Shown piece by piece: positions 1 through 7,010 of a stretch of 19,832 nt of DNA. Within the stretch, counting starts at the first letter, position 1, and each line of letters opens with the position of its first letter. Under the pieces are notes generated by a model. The model saw only the letters and a list, made by a program, of their open reading frames with translations, was not told the origin of the DNA and ran no database searches. Source of the DNA: an uncultured Clostridia bacterium (GTDB lineage Bacteria; Bacillota; Clostridia; UMGS1810); NCBI GenBank assembly GCA_937959315.1, contig CALGRC010000063.1:1-19832 (forward strand). Direction: 5' to 3'. The translations under genes and the position numbers were made by a program.

Positions 1-64
1 GTCTGTTTTGGATGCAGCGCAGCCGGCGGAGTTATTTTTTGTAAAGAATATTTGATAAAAAAAT
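1..64 (+). other. left-edge sequence, possible tail of an upstream gene
   Basis: The first 64 bases could hold the 3' end of a plus-strand gene that finishes at the terminator just after. Frame 2 reads about 17 codons to a TGA at 52-54 (ending ELFFVKNI), and frame 1 reads 21 codons to a TAA at 64-66. Neither fragment is long enough to assign to a family or to choose between the frames. That a gene ends here is inferred mainly from the strong terminator that follows. Confidence 0.25.
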
Positions 65-115
65 AAACCCGAGCAAAAATACTGGTTGACAGGTATTTTT
101 GTCCGGGTTTTTCTT
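65..115. terminator. bidirectional intrinsic terminator
   Basis: A two-part stem is seen directly: AAACCCG (65-71) pairs with CGGGTTT (104-110), and inside it CAAAAATAC (74-82) pairs with GTATTTTTG (93-101) around a short loop. On the plus strand it runs into TTTTTCTTT, and on the minus strand into TTTATTTTTTT. It can therefore end both an upstream plus-strand gene and the minus-strand aromatic operon, whose last gene stops at 125. Confidence 0.85.
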
Positions 116-124
116 TGGTGGAAA

Positions 125-757
125 TTACAGCAATTCCATCGCTTCCAGCCAGCGTTTTGCAATGATGCCGTGCCCGTACAATGTAGGATGTACGCCGTCT
201 TCTGAAAGTTTGCCGGATGGCTGGTACATGGCCGCTTCGGCCAAGGCGCCGTCCAGCGCGATGTAGGTGCAGCTATATTTGCGCGCCACCCGGCGCACCG
301 CATGAATTTTCGGGTCTAAATCCTCGCGGAAGCACTGCTTTTCTTCCGGCTCGGGCAGCAGGAAGGGTTCCAGCAGCAGGATAGGGATATCGCCCAACGC
401 TGTGCGGGTGCGGGACAACAGTTCGTCGTAATTTTTTTCAAACTGTTCCGTGCTGGTGGGGTCATTGCTGTCATACCGCCGCCAAGTGTCATTGATGCCA
501 ATTAAGATGGACAGCAAATCTGGTTTCAAATCCAAGCAGTCCTCGTCCCAGTGCGCCAAGAGGTCGCAGGTACGGTTGCCGCTGATACCGCGGTTGAAAA
601 ACTGCAAATCGCTCTCCGGGCACAGGGCGTTGAGCATGGCCGCCACCAGCGCTGGGTACCCGGGCCCCAAATCATTTATATTTTCCCTGCTGCGGCCGCA
701 GTCGGTCACGCTGTCCCCCTGAAATAAAATGCGCGCCTGTTTCTGCAAAAACTCCAT
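125..757 (-). CDS. SGNH/GDSL-family hydrolase
   Basis: The protein of 210 aa is a predicted cytoplasmic esterase/lipase-like hydrolase of the SGNH fold; no signal peptide is visible. The nucleophile block is ILFQGDSVTD with Ser16, the GxND block appears in LLSILIGINDTW, and the C-terminal Asp/His pair is in EDGVHPTLYGH. The chosen ATG lies 8 nt after AGGAGGAG, which is better placed than the TTG two codons upstream. It is the third gene of the aromatic operon, starting 21 nt after the tyrA stop, and it ends at a terminator. Proteins of this type act on acyl, acetyl or carbohydrate esters, but the substrate cannot be read from sequence. Its place after aroF-tyrA may be simple co-transcription rather than a shared pathway. 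The family call is firm; the function is open. Confidence 0.85.
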   Translation of the reverse strand: MEFLQKQARILFQGDSVTDCGRSRENINDLGPGYPALVAAMLNALCPESDLQFFNRGISGNRTCDLLAHWDEDCLDLKPDLLSILIGINDTWRRYDSNDPTSTEQFEKNYDELLSRTRTALGDIPILLLEPFLLPEPEEKQCFREDLDPKIHAVRRVARKYSCTYIALDGALAEAAMYQPSGKLSEDGVHPTLYGHGIIAKRWLEAMELL

Positions 758-778
758 TGCCAACTCCTCCTATCAGTA

Positions 779-1651
779 TCATTTGCTAGGTTTACTATAG
801 CACGGCAGGGTTGGTTCGTCAAGCATGCTTTTTTCCTTTTGCATCCGTCCGTCCCGCAAAAGTGCATGCAGGCGGGAATGGTCGCCGTCTAAAAGGGCGT
901 CGCGGTATTCGGCCAGGTGCGCAAGGATATTGTCCAGTTCAAACAAAAGCGGGCCGCGGTTCATCAGGAACAGATCCGTCCACATATCCTCGTTTAAGTA
1001 GGCCACGCGGGTCATATCCTGGTAGCTGCCGGCCGAAAACCCGCGCTGCTTTTGCTGGGAAGGGCTTTTGATATATGCGCTGGATACTATATGCGCCAGC
1101 TGCGAGGTAAAGGCTATGATGCGGTCATGCTCATCCGGCGTGGTTTTTACCACCCGGGAAAAGCCCAAGTCTGCTGCCAGAATGCGGACGGCTTGCAGCG
1201 TTCCCTCTGGTATGCTGCCGTCCGGTGTGAGGATGAGGCTGGCGTTCTGGAACAGGTCTTCCCGCGCGTGGGAAAATCCGGAAAATTCCCGCCCCGCCAT
1301 GGGATGGGCGCCTAAAAACAGGACGCCCGCCTGATGCAGCGGGGCAGAAACCGCATCTACAACCGCGCGTTTGACGCCGCATACATCCATCACCAGGCTG
1401 CCGGGACGGAAGGCGCGCGCGTGTGCTTGCAAGAATGCGATGGCCTGTTTGGGGTGCAGGGCAACAATGGTAAGGTCGGCCCCGCCGAGGCCGTCTGTAT
1501 CAATGGCACGGTCAATGGCGCCATCTTTGAGTGCCTGGCGGATGGTATCTGCATCAGTATCCAGCCCCAGGCAGGTGTGCGGGGTACGGGCTTTGACGGC
1601 CTTGCACAGTGATCCGCCGATGAGGCCCAGCCCAACGACTGCAATGGTCAT
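779..1651 (-). CDS. tyrA: prephenate dehydrogenase
   Basis: This enzyme oxidatively decarboxylates prephenate to 4-hydroxyphenylpyruvate, the committed step to tyrosine. The 290-aa protein begins with a Rossmann NAD(P) motif (VVGLGLIGGSL, residues 4-14). It then shows the family blocks DVCGVKRAVV, GAHPMAGREFSGF and TSQLAHIVSSAY, the last containing the catalytic-type His. It stops shortly after the dehydrogenase domain and has no C-terminal ACT domain, so tyrosine feedback through ACT is not expected here. The ATG overlaps the aroF stop as ATGA and follows GGAGG at 9 nt, which points to translational coupling. Expression should follow the attenuator upstream of aroF, and its Tyr-codon leader suits a tyrosine-specific gene. 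Arogenate specificity cannot be excluded. Confidence 0.93.
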   Translation of the reverse strand: MTIAVVGLGLIGGSLCKAVKARTPHTCLGLDTDADTIRQALKDGAIDRAIDTDGLGGADLTIVALHPKQAIAFLQAHARAFRPGSLVMDVCGVKRAVVDAVSAPLHQAGVLFLGAHPMAGREFSGFSHAREDLFQNASLILTPDGSIPEGTLQAVRILAADLGFSRVVKTTPDEHDRIIAFTSQLAHIVSSAYIKSPSQQKQRGFSAGSYQDMTRVAYLNEDMWTDLFLMNRGPLLFELDNILAHLAEYRDALLDGDHSRLHALLRDGRMQKEKSMLDEPTLPCYSKPSK

Positions 1652-2676
1652 TTTTCCCCGCCTCCTGTCATAGTGCGTCCCTCAAATGACGCACGGCGTT
1701 TGATATCCTGCATCATATGGTCAAATTGTGCGGGGGTAAGCGACTGGTCGCCGTCGCACAGCGCACAGGCGGGGTTGTTGTGTACCTCAATCATCAGCCC
1801 GTCTGCGCCTGCGGCAATGGCGGCCCGCGAGAGCGGCTCTACCATGTCCCGCATGCCGGCGGCGTGGCTGGGGTCAACAATGACCGGCAAATGCGACTGC
1901 TTTTTGAGCAGTGGGACAGCGCTGATGTCCAGTGTGTTGCGGGTCATGGTTTCAAAGGTGCGGATGCCGCGTTCGCATAAAATCACGTTGGGGTTGCCGC
2001 CTGCCATGATGTATTCGGCGCTCATCAGCCATTCCTCTATGGTGTTGGCGAGCCCGCGCTTGAGCAGGATGGGTTTTTTGCTGTGTCCCAGTTCCTTGAG
2101 CAGCTCAAAATTCTGCATGTTGCGCGCGCCCACTTGGATGACGTCCACATCGGCGAACAAATCGAGATGGATGAGGCTCATAATTTCGGTCACAATGGGC
2201 AGCCCGGTCGCTTTTTTCGCGGCTAGCAGGAATTGCAGGCCCTGGTCGTGCAGCCCCTGGAAGGAGTAGGGGGAGGTACGCGGCTTGAACGCGCCGCCGC
2301 GCAAAAGGGAAGCGCCGCTTGCTTTCACTGCCTGCGCAACCTCGGTTACCTGCTCGATACTCTCTACCGAACAGGGCCCGGCAATGACTGTAAAATACCC
2401 CGCGCCGATTGGCACGCCGCAGGCGTCTACAACGGTATCCTGCGGGTGGAATTTGCGGTTGGCGGCCTTGTAGGGTTCGCTCACCCGGCGGACGGAATCG
2501 ACAATGCTGTTGGCAAGCACCGTGTCAATATTCACGCGGGAGGTATCGCCGACCAAACCGATGATGGTGGTATACGAACCTTCGCTCAGGTGGGTGGACA
2601 GCCCCAGGCTGTGGAAGCGCTCCAGCAGCTCTTGGACGCTTTGCTTGGGCGGGTTTTGCTTCAAAATGACAATCAT
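1648..2676 (-). CDS. aroF: 3-deoxy-7-phosphoheptulonate (DAHP) synthase, type I-beta
   Basis: It condenses phosphoenolpyruvate and erythrose 4-phosphate, the first step of the shikimate pathway. The 342-aa protein has an N-terminal ferredoxin-like regulatory domain (about 1-70) and then a TIM barrel with AGPCSVES (Cys102), LRGGAFKPRTSPYSFQG, VDPSHAAG (His271), IEVHN (Glu297) and the DGDQS region. These positions nearly coincide with the four metal ligands known for the Thermotoga maritima enzyme, whose N-terminal domain mediates Tyr/Phe feedback inhibition; similar allostery is inferred here. The ATG at 2676 follows AAAGGAG at 9 nt. An in-frame extension to 2724 runs into the attenuator hairpin and was rejected as the start. 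The gene is first of the operon and is controlled by the leader at 2706-2935. Confidence 0.95.
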   Translation of the reverse strand: MIVILKQNPPKQSVQELLERFHSLGLSTHLSEGSYTTIIGLVGDTSRVNIDTVLANSIVDSVRRVSEPYKAANRKFHPQDTVVDACGVPIGAGYFTVIAGPCSVESIEQVTEVAQAVKASGASLLRGGAFKPRTSPYSFQGLHDQGLQFLLAAKKATGLPIVTEIMSLIHLDLFADVDVIQVGARNMQNFELLKELGHSKKPILLKRGLANTIEEWLMSAEYIMAGGNPNVILCERGIRTFETMTRNTLDISAVPLLKKQSHLPVIVDPSHAAGMRDMVEPLSRAAIAAGADGLMIEVHNNPACALCDGDQSLTPAQFDHMMQDIKRRASFEGRTMTGGGEK

Positions 2677-2705
2677 GGATAATCGCTCCTTTGATTTTTG
2701 GTACG

Positions 2706-2747
2706 AAAAAAGGCGGGCGGCCATTTGCTATGCAAAGACCGTCCGCC
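2706..2747 (-). terminator. intrinsic terminator (attenuator) before aroF
   Basis: Read on the minus strand, GGCGGACGGTC pairs with GGCCGCCCGCC, with one A-C mismatch and one G-U pair. The helix continues as TTTGC/GCAAA around an ATA loop, and six T follow at 2711-2706. The T-run ends 29 nt before the aroF start codon, so a formed hairpin would stop transcription before any structural gene. Its GCATAGCAAA segment (2724-2733) can pair alternatively with the end of the leader ORF. Confidence 0.9.
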
Positions 2748-2820
2748 CTTTTGGTACGATGGGAATGTTAGGAAAGGGTTTGACAGGTTTTCCTGGCATA
2801 GCAAACGCGGCCTGCGTAAT
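2724..2820 (-). promoter_or_regulatory. alternative antiterminator pairing of the aro leader
   Basis: On the minus strand TTTGCTATGC at 2796-2805, inside leader-peptide codons 24-27, is an exact 10-nt complement of GCATAGCAAA at 2724-2733. A flanking GGCC adds further pairing on the outer side. GCATAGCAAA includes most of the terminator loop and inner stem, so the two structures exclude each other. Just 5' of it, GGCTGC and GCAGGCC can close a small hairpin whose loop holds the three consecutive Tyr codons. This is the architecture expected of translation-controlled attenuation. The pairings are seen; the mechanism is inferred. Confidence 0.75.
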
Positions 2821-2875
2821 AATAGCAGCCCGTAAAATAAAAATATGCGTTTGTGTTGCCAGCAAAGTGCGTCAT
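2768..2875 (-). CDS. Tyr/Phe-rich leader peptide of the aromatic operon (35 aa)
   Basis: This small ORF lies between a near-consensus promoter and a terminator that precedes the DAHP synthase gene. It begins at ATG 2875 about 9 nt after a purine-rich AAAAGAGG and ends with TAA at 2768-2770. It encodes 35 residues with six Tyr and three Phe. Residues 11-14 read YFYF, 17-20 read CYYY and 25-27 read CYA, an enrichment typical of amino acid biosynthetic leader peptides. A ribosome paused at Tyr18-Tyr20 for lack of charged tRNA-Tyr would open the local hairpin and leave 2796-2805 free to form the antiterminator. A ribosome reaching the stop would cover that segment and let the terminator form. Phe codons (4, 12, 14) come earlier, so phenylalanine sensing is less certain. 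Confidence 0.85.
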   Translation of the reverse strand: MTHFAGNTNAYFYFTGCYYYAGRVCYARKTCQTLS

Positions 2876-2906
2876 TTGTATGGCCTCTTTTCCTATATTG
2901 GTTGAC

Positions 2907-2935
2907 AGTATAGCAGAAGGAAACGCATTTGTCAA
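2907..2935 (-). promoter_or_regulatory. promoter of the leader-aroF-tyrA operon
   Basis: On the minus strand a perfect -35 TTGACA (2935-2930) and a -10 TATACT (2912-2907) are separated by exactly 17 nt. Transcription should begin near 2900, about 25 nt before the leader ATG. The strength of this promoter suits control by premature termination rather than by initiation. Confidence 0.88.
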
Positions 2936-2992
2936 GGGGGAAATGGATTTTTGGGGGACTAGATGGTGATTGTGCTGTTTTTGTTTTGCCCC

Positions 2993-3448
2993 TTACCGGT
3001 TATATTCCTTTATATGGCGGTCAATGCTGCGCTTTGCGGCACGCTCGGCCTCGGCGGCGCGCTTGTCGTAATTTTTTTTGCCGCGTGCCAGCGCCAGTTC
3101 CAGCTTAATGCGCGGCCCCTTTAAATATACCTTGAGCGGTATCAGCGCGTAGCCAGCTTCTTTGGTTTTGCCAATCAGCTTTCTAATTTCCGCCTTGTGC
3201 AGCAAAAGCTTGCGCACCCGCATGGGGTCGCGGTTGAAAATATTTCCCTTTTCGTAGGGGCTGATATGCATCTGCTTGACAAATACTTCCCCGTTTGTGA
3301 CGCTGGCATAGGAATCCTTTAAATTTACCTGCCCGGCGCGCAGCGATTTGACCTCGGTGCCCACCAGTTCTATGCCGCATTCGTAAGTTTCCTCAATAAA
3401 ATAGTCATGGCGCGCTTTTTTGTTTTGCGCCAAAAGCTTTGATTCCAT
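2993..3448 (-). CDS. smpB: SsrA-binding protein SmpB
   Basis: SmpB binds tmRNA and delivers it to stalled ribosomes for trans-translation. The 151-aa protein has the family core NKKARHDYFIEETYECGIELVGTEVKS in pieces, the RAGQVNLKDSY and HISPYEKGNIFN motifs, and a basic C-terminal tail ending IKEYNR; the length is about normal. The ATG at 3448 was preferred to an upstream in-frame start because AGGAGG lies 9 nt before it, inside the last codons of rnr. Only 4 nt separate it from the rnr stop, so the two genes form a coupled RNA quality-control operon. The tmRNA gene ssrA, often nearby, was not seen in this window. No convincing terminator was found in the short gap downstream. Confidence 0.96.
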   Translation of the reverse strand: MESKLLAQNKKARHDYFIEETYECGIELVGTEVKSLRAGQVNLKDSYASVTNGEVFVKQMHISPYEKGNIFNRDPMRVRKLLLHKAEIRKLIGKTKEAGYALIPLKVYLKGPRIKLELALARGKKNYDKRAAEAERAAKRSIDRHIKEYNR

Positions 3449-3452
3449 GGCA

Positions 3453-5579
3453 TTATCCCTCCTGTGCCAGTACAAAATCAACCTGCCGCTGGGCCGCGCT
3501 GGCCCGTGCTACCGTCACCTGCACGGCGTCGCCGATGCGGAATTGCCGTTTGGTGTGTTCGCCAATAAGCGTCAGGTCGCGTTCGCTGTAGATATAATAG
3601 TCGTCGTCCAAGTCGGAGAGCCGTACCAACCCTTCGCAGGTATTGTCCAGCTCCACAAAAAAACCAAACGGGGTAACCGATGAAATTACCCCATCAAAGG
3701 TTTCACCGATATGCTGCGCCATATATTCGGCTTTTTTCAAATCGTCCACTTCGCGCTCGGCCTCTTGCGCAGCCAGTTCGGCCTCGCTGGACTGCACCGC
3801 CGCCTGCTTGGCAAACGCCCGCAGTTTGGCGTCACGTTTGGCAGATAGCGGTGAACGCAGCATTTCCTTGATGATGCGGTGGATACATAAGTCGGGGTAC
3901 CGCCGGATGGGGGAAGTGAAGTGGCAGTAGTGCTGGAAGGCCAGCCCAAAGTGGCCCAAATCCTCTTCAAAGTAGCGGGCCTTCATCAGTGACCGCAGCA
4001 TAACTTTGCTGATGAGCAGTTCCTCTCGCGTCCCCTTGATGGTTTCCAAAAGCTTGGAAAACTCTTTTGGCTGCGGGTCGGTTTCCTTTTTAATGCTGAA
4101 CCCCAGGTTGCGCATATACTCGTTGAACGCGGTGATTTTATCGGGTGAGGGCCGTTCGTGTATCCGGTAGACAAAAGGCGCCTTGAGCGCTGTAAAATGC
4201 GCTGCGACCGTCTGGTTTGCCAGCAGCATAAATTCTTCGATGATACCGTTGGCGGCGGTGACGCGGTATTTCTGGATATCCACCGGATGCCCTGCGCCGT
4301 CCAGCAAAATTTTGGATTCTGGGAAATTGAAATCAAGGCTGCCCGCTTTCATGCGTTTGGATTTGAGCCGTTTTGCCAAAGACGCCATGGTGCGCAAATC
4401 CCTGGCAATATGCTTGTACCGTTTTTTCAATGCTTCATCGCCGTCCAAGATGGCGGAAACGTCATCGTAGGTCATCCGTTCTGCCGTACATATCACGCTG
4501 GGCGTGATACGATGGGATACCACATTGCCCTTTGTGTCAATATCCATGATACATGACAGCGTCAAGCGGTTGACCTGTGGATTTAACGAACAAATGCCGT
4601 TAGAGAGCCGCGGCGGCAGCATGGGCACCACCCGGTCTACCAGATAGACGCTGGTGCCGCGTTTGAACGCTTCTTTATCCAGCGCGCTGCCCTCTTTTAC
4701 ATAGTGGCTCACGTCGGCAATATGCACCCCCAGCGTCCAGCCGTCTGCCCGCTTTTCAATGTGTATGGCGTCATCCAAATCCTTTGCATTTGCCCCGTCA
4801 ATGGTGATGACCGTCTTTTGCCGGAAGTCCTCCCGCCCGTACAGGTCGCTTTCTTCCACTTGGTCTGGGACTGCCTCCGCCGCCTTTTCCACCCGTGTGG
4901 GAAAACGGCTGGAAAGCCCATGCTGTTTCATGACGCACAAAATATCCACGCCCGGGTCGCCGGCATTGCCCAGCACTTCGACAATTTTCCCTTCAGCGTT
5001 GCGCCGGCCCTGCGGCCATTTGACGATTTTTACCACTACCTTTTGGCCGTTTTTGGCGCCGTGGAAGTCGGATTTGGATACAAAGATATCGGCGGTCAGC
5101 CGTTTATCGTCGGGCAGGACAAACCCAAATTTGCTGCCCGTTTCAAATTGCCCCACCACCGTGTCGTGTGCATGGACGAGTATCCGGGTGATTTCGCCTT
5201 CCCGTTTTTTATCGCGGCTTTTCCCGCCGCCTTTGCCCGTTATGCGGCAGAGTACCGTGTCGCCGTCCATAGCGCCGCCGGTTGCGTCAGCGGGAATGAA
5301 AAGGTCGTCTCCATCCGCCTCGGAAAGCGGCGTCAAAAAGCCAAACCCCCGCTCATGCCCGCGGAACAGCCCGCGGACAAAGCCCAGGCGTACTGCGCTG
5401 CCATACCGGCCTTTTTTGGTTTTTACAATGGTCCCTTCAGCCTCCAGCCCGTCCAGCATTGCGGCAAGCTTTCCGCGGTCGCCGTCCGGTACGCCCAATA
5501 CGGCGGCCAGCTGGTCAAACGTCATAGGCGTGTAGGCGTCCTCCTGCATGAGGGCGGTGATTTTTTCTTCTCGGGTCAT
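3453..5579 (-). CDS. rnr: ribonuclease R
   Basis: This is a processive 3'-5' exoribonuclease that degrades structured RNA, including messages tagged by the tmRNA/SmpB system. The 708-aa protein contains an N-terminal winged-helix domain (about 1-60) and two cold-shock-like OB domains (about 65-245). The RNB catalytic domain follows, with ITIDGANAKDLDDAI at 258-272 providing the metal-binding aspartates. A C-terminal S1 domain begins near GETFDGVISSVTPFGFFVEL. It lacks the long Lys-rich tail of the E. coli protein. ATG 5579 follows AAGAAGGA at a good distance; the frame stays open upstream to 5987 but that stretch has no family similarity and covers the promoter. It is co-transcribed with smpB. 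Confidence 0.96.
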   Translation of the reverse strand: MTREEKITALMQEDAYTPMTFDQLAAVLGVPDGDRGKLAAMLDGLEAEGTIVKTKKGRYGSAVRLGFVRGLFRGHERGFGFLTPLSEADGDDLFIPADATGGAMDGDTVLCRITGKGGGKSRDKKREGEITRILVHAHDTVVGQFETGSKFGFVLPDDKRLTADIFVSKSDFHGAKNGQKVVVKIVKWPQGRRNAEGKIVEVLGNAGDPGVDILCVMKQHGLSSRFPTRVEKAAEAVPDQVEESDLYGREDFRQKTVITIDGANAKDLDDAIHIEKRADGWTLGVHIADVSHYVKEGSALDKEAFKRGTSVYLVDRVVPMLPPRLSNGICSLNPQVNRLTLSCIMDIDTKGNVVSHRITPSVICTAERMTYDDVSAILDGDEALKKRYKHIARDLRTMASLAKRLKSKRMKAGSLDFNFPESKILLDGAGHPVDIQKYRVTAANGIIEEFMLLANQTVAAHFTALKAPFVYRIHERPSPDKITAFNEYMRNLGFSIKKETDPQPKEFSKLLETIKGTREELLISKVMLRSLMKARYFEEDLGHFGLAFQHYCHFTSPIRRYPDLCIHRIIKEMLRSPLSAKRDAKLRAFAKQAAVQSSEAELAAQEAEREVDDLKKAEYMAQHIGETFDGVISSVTPFGFFVELDNTCEGLVRLSDLDDDYYIYSERDLTLIGEHTKRQFRIGDAVQVTVARASAAQRQVDFVLAQEG

Positions 5580-5612
5580 AAAAAATTCCTTCTTGTATTC
5601 GTAATTATTTCC

Positions 5613-5618
5613 ATTATA
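5613..5618 (-). promoter_or_regulatory. probable extended -10 promoter of rnr-smpB
   Basis: On the minus strand the sequence TGGTATAAT gives a perfect TATAAT with the TGn extension, 33 nt before the rnr start codon. No good -35 hexamer is present at 16-18 nt, which fits an extended -10 promoter. It is divergent from the plus-strand promoter at 5658-5686. Confidence 0.7.
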
Positions 5619-5657
5619 CCATAAAATGAAAGAAAAGATACTGTTTTTTATTGGGGG

Positions 5658-5686
5658 TTGCAAAATGCGCCGCCAAAGGGTAAAAT
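5658..5686 (+). promoter_or_regulatory. probable promoter of the DUF1015-activase operon
   Basis: TTGCAA (5658-5663) and TAAAAT (5681-5686) are separated by 17 nt. Each hexamer departs from consensus at one or two positions. The expected start of transcription near 5693 leaves about 55 nt of untranslated leader before the ATG at 5748. Confidence 0.65.
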
Positions 5687-5747
5687 ATAAAGAACGACAA
5701 AAAAACGACATCCTTTGCAAGCGAAAATTCAGAAGGGGGCTGACCCA

Positions 5748-6971
5748 ATGGAACCGATTTTTATGCCTGCGCATATTTTGCTGCCGCAGGTGGCCGATAT
5801 GACAAAATGGAGCGTAGTTGCGTGCGACCAATATACTTCGCAGCCCGACTATTGGGAACGGGTAGAGGCCTTTGTGGGGGATGCGCCCTCTGCGCTGCAT
5901 ATGATGCTGCCGGAGGTTTATCTGGAAGCGGAGGATGTGGAGACGCGCATCGCCGCTATCCAAACGGCGATGGATGCCTACCTGCAAAGCGGTGTGCTAA
6001 CCGCATGCGGACAGGCATACATATATGTAGAGCGGACGCTGGACAATGGCCGCACCCGCCGCGGTTTGGTAGGGGCGGTAGACTTGGAAGCCTACGATTA
6101 CCATGCAGGTTCCGTTTCGCCGGTACGCGCTACCGAAGGGACGATACTTTCCCGCATCCCGCCGCGTGTGCGTGTGCGGTCGGGCGCAAAGCTGGAAATG
6201 CCGCACATCATGCTGCTGATTGATGATCCGTCCGATACCGTTATTGGCCCGGTGGCCCATCAGACGGGGGATTTCAAGCGGGCATATGATTTTGACCTGA
6301 TGGAGCAGGGCGGCCATCTATCCGGTTGGTTTGTAACCGGCAGCGCCAGCAGCCAGGTGATAAAACGGCTGGACTCTCTGGTTGGCCAGTCCCCGCTGGC
6401 GTTTGCAGTGGGAGATGGCAACCACTCTCTGGCGACGGCCAAAGCGTGTTATGAACAGTTGAAAATGGAACTGGGCGCACAGGCGGCGCAAAACCATCCG
6501 GCGCGGTGGGCGCTGTGTGAAGTGGTCAACCTGCATGACGCATCGCTGGAGTTTGAACCCATCCATCGTGCGGTGTTCGGCGTGGATGAAGCTGCGCTGC
6601 TGCATGCCCTGCAAACCAAACTGGGGCTGAAAGAGGGGCGGGGTCCCGGGCAGACAGTTACGGTTGTGACAGCGGACGGGGAAACTGCCTATACCATTGC
6701 CGAGCCGTGTGCGAAACTGTCGGTTGGCAGTGTACAAACGGTGTTGGATGGATATTTGAAGGAAAACGGCGGACGGGTGGATTATATCCATGGCGCCGGC
6801 ACTGTGCGCGACTTGGCAAAAAGCGGCGCGGTTGGGCTGCTGCTGCCGGCCATGGACAAAGCGGAGCTGTTCCCGTCGGTACTGTCGGACGGTGCGCTGC
6901 CCAGGAAAACTTTTTCGATGGGCGAGGCCAATGAAAAACGGTTTTATTTGGAAGCGAGATGCATTCGATAG
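5748..6971 (+). CDS. DUF1015 family protein
   Basis: This 407-aa protein belongs to the DUF1015 family, found in many clostridia and other anaerobes and lacking an established biochemical role. Family signatures are the WSVVACDQYTSQPDYW stretch near the N terminus, RATEGTI (127-133) and the conserved VGDGNHSLATAKA (221-233); the GDGNHS block may bind a metal or nucleotide, but that is conjecture. No membrane segment or signal peptide is visible. ATG 5748 follows AGAAGGGGG, and an ATG eleven codons upstream lacks a ribosome site. It is the first gene of the plus-strand run and is followed after about 39 nt by the activase. Such proteins are sometimes annotated near amino acid metabolism genes, but the sequence shows no reaction. 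Family certain, function unknown. Confidence 0.88.
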   Translation: MEPIFMPAHILLPQVADMTKWSVVACDQYTSQPDYWERVEAFVGDAPSALHMMLPEVYLEAEDVETRIAAIQTAMDAYLQSGVLTACGQAYIYVERTLDNGRTRRGLVGAVDLEAYDYHAGSVSPVRATEGTILSRIPPRVRVRSGAKLEMPHIMLLIDDPSDTVIGPVAHQTGDFKRAYDFDLMEQGGHLSGWFVTGSASSQVIKRLDSLVGQSPLAFAVGDGNHSLATAKACYEQLKMELGAQAAQNHPARWALCEVVNLHDASLEFEPIHRAVFGVDEAALLHALQTKLGLKEGRGPGQTVTVVTADGETAYTIAEPCAKLSVGSVQTVLDGYLKENGGRVDYIHGAGTVRDLAKSGAVGLLLPAMDKAELFPSVLSDGALPRKTFSMGEANEKRFYLEARCIR

Positions 6972-7010
6972 CATATACAGGAATTTTAAGTAGAAAGTGG
7001 GATAAACATT

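Noticed and set aside
2677..2724. Extended N terminus for the DAHP synthase
   Set aside because: The extra 16 codons lie partly in the attenuator terminator; the start at 2676 has AAAGGAG and matches the family N terminus.
2700..2900. T-box riboswitch before aroF
   Set aside because: No T-box consensus, specifier loop or AG-rich antiterminator was found, and the Tyr-rich ORF explains the terminator better.
2936..2992. tmRNA or terminator after smpB
   Set aside because: The gap is too short for ssrA, and no stable stem with a T-run could be drawn on the minus strand.
4704..5624. Plus-strand ORF of 306 codons
   Set aside because: It is antisense to rnr, lacks family similarity and a ribosome site, and is a codon-bias shadow.
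5580..5987. Upstream 136-residue extension of the rnr reading frame
   Set aside because: It has no RNase R similarity, crosses a strong -10 promoter and the divergent gene start, and ATG 5579 has a good ribosome site.
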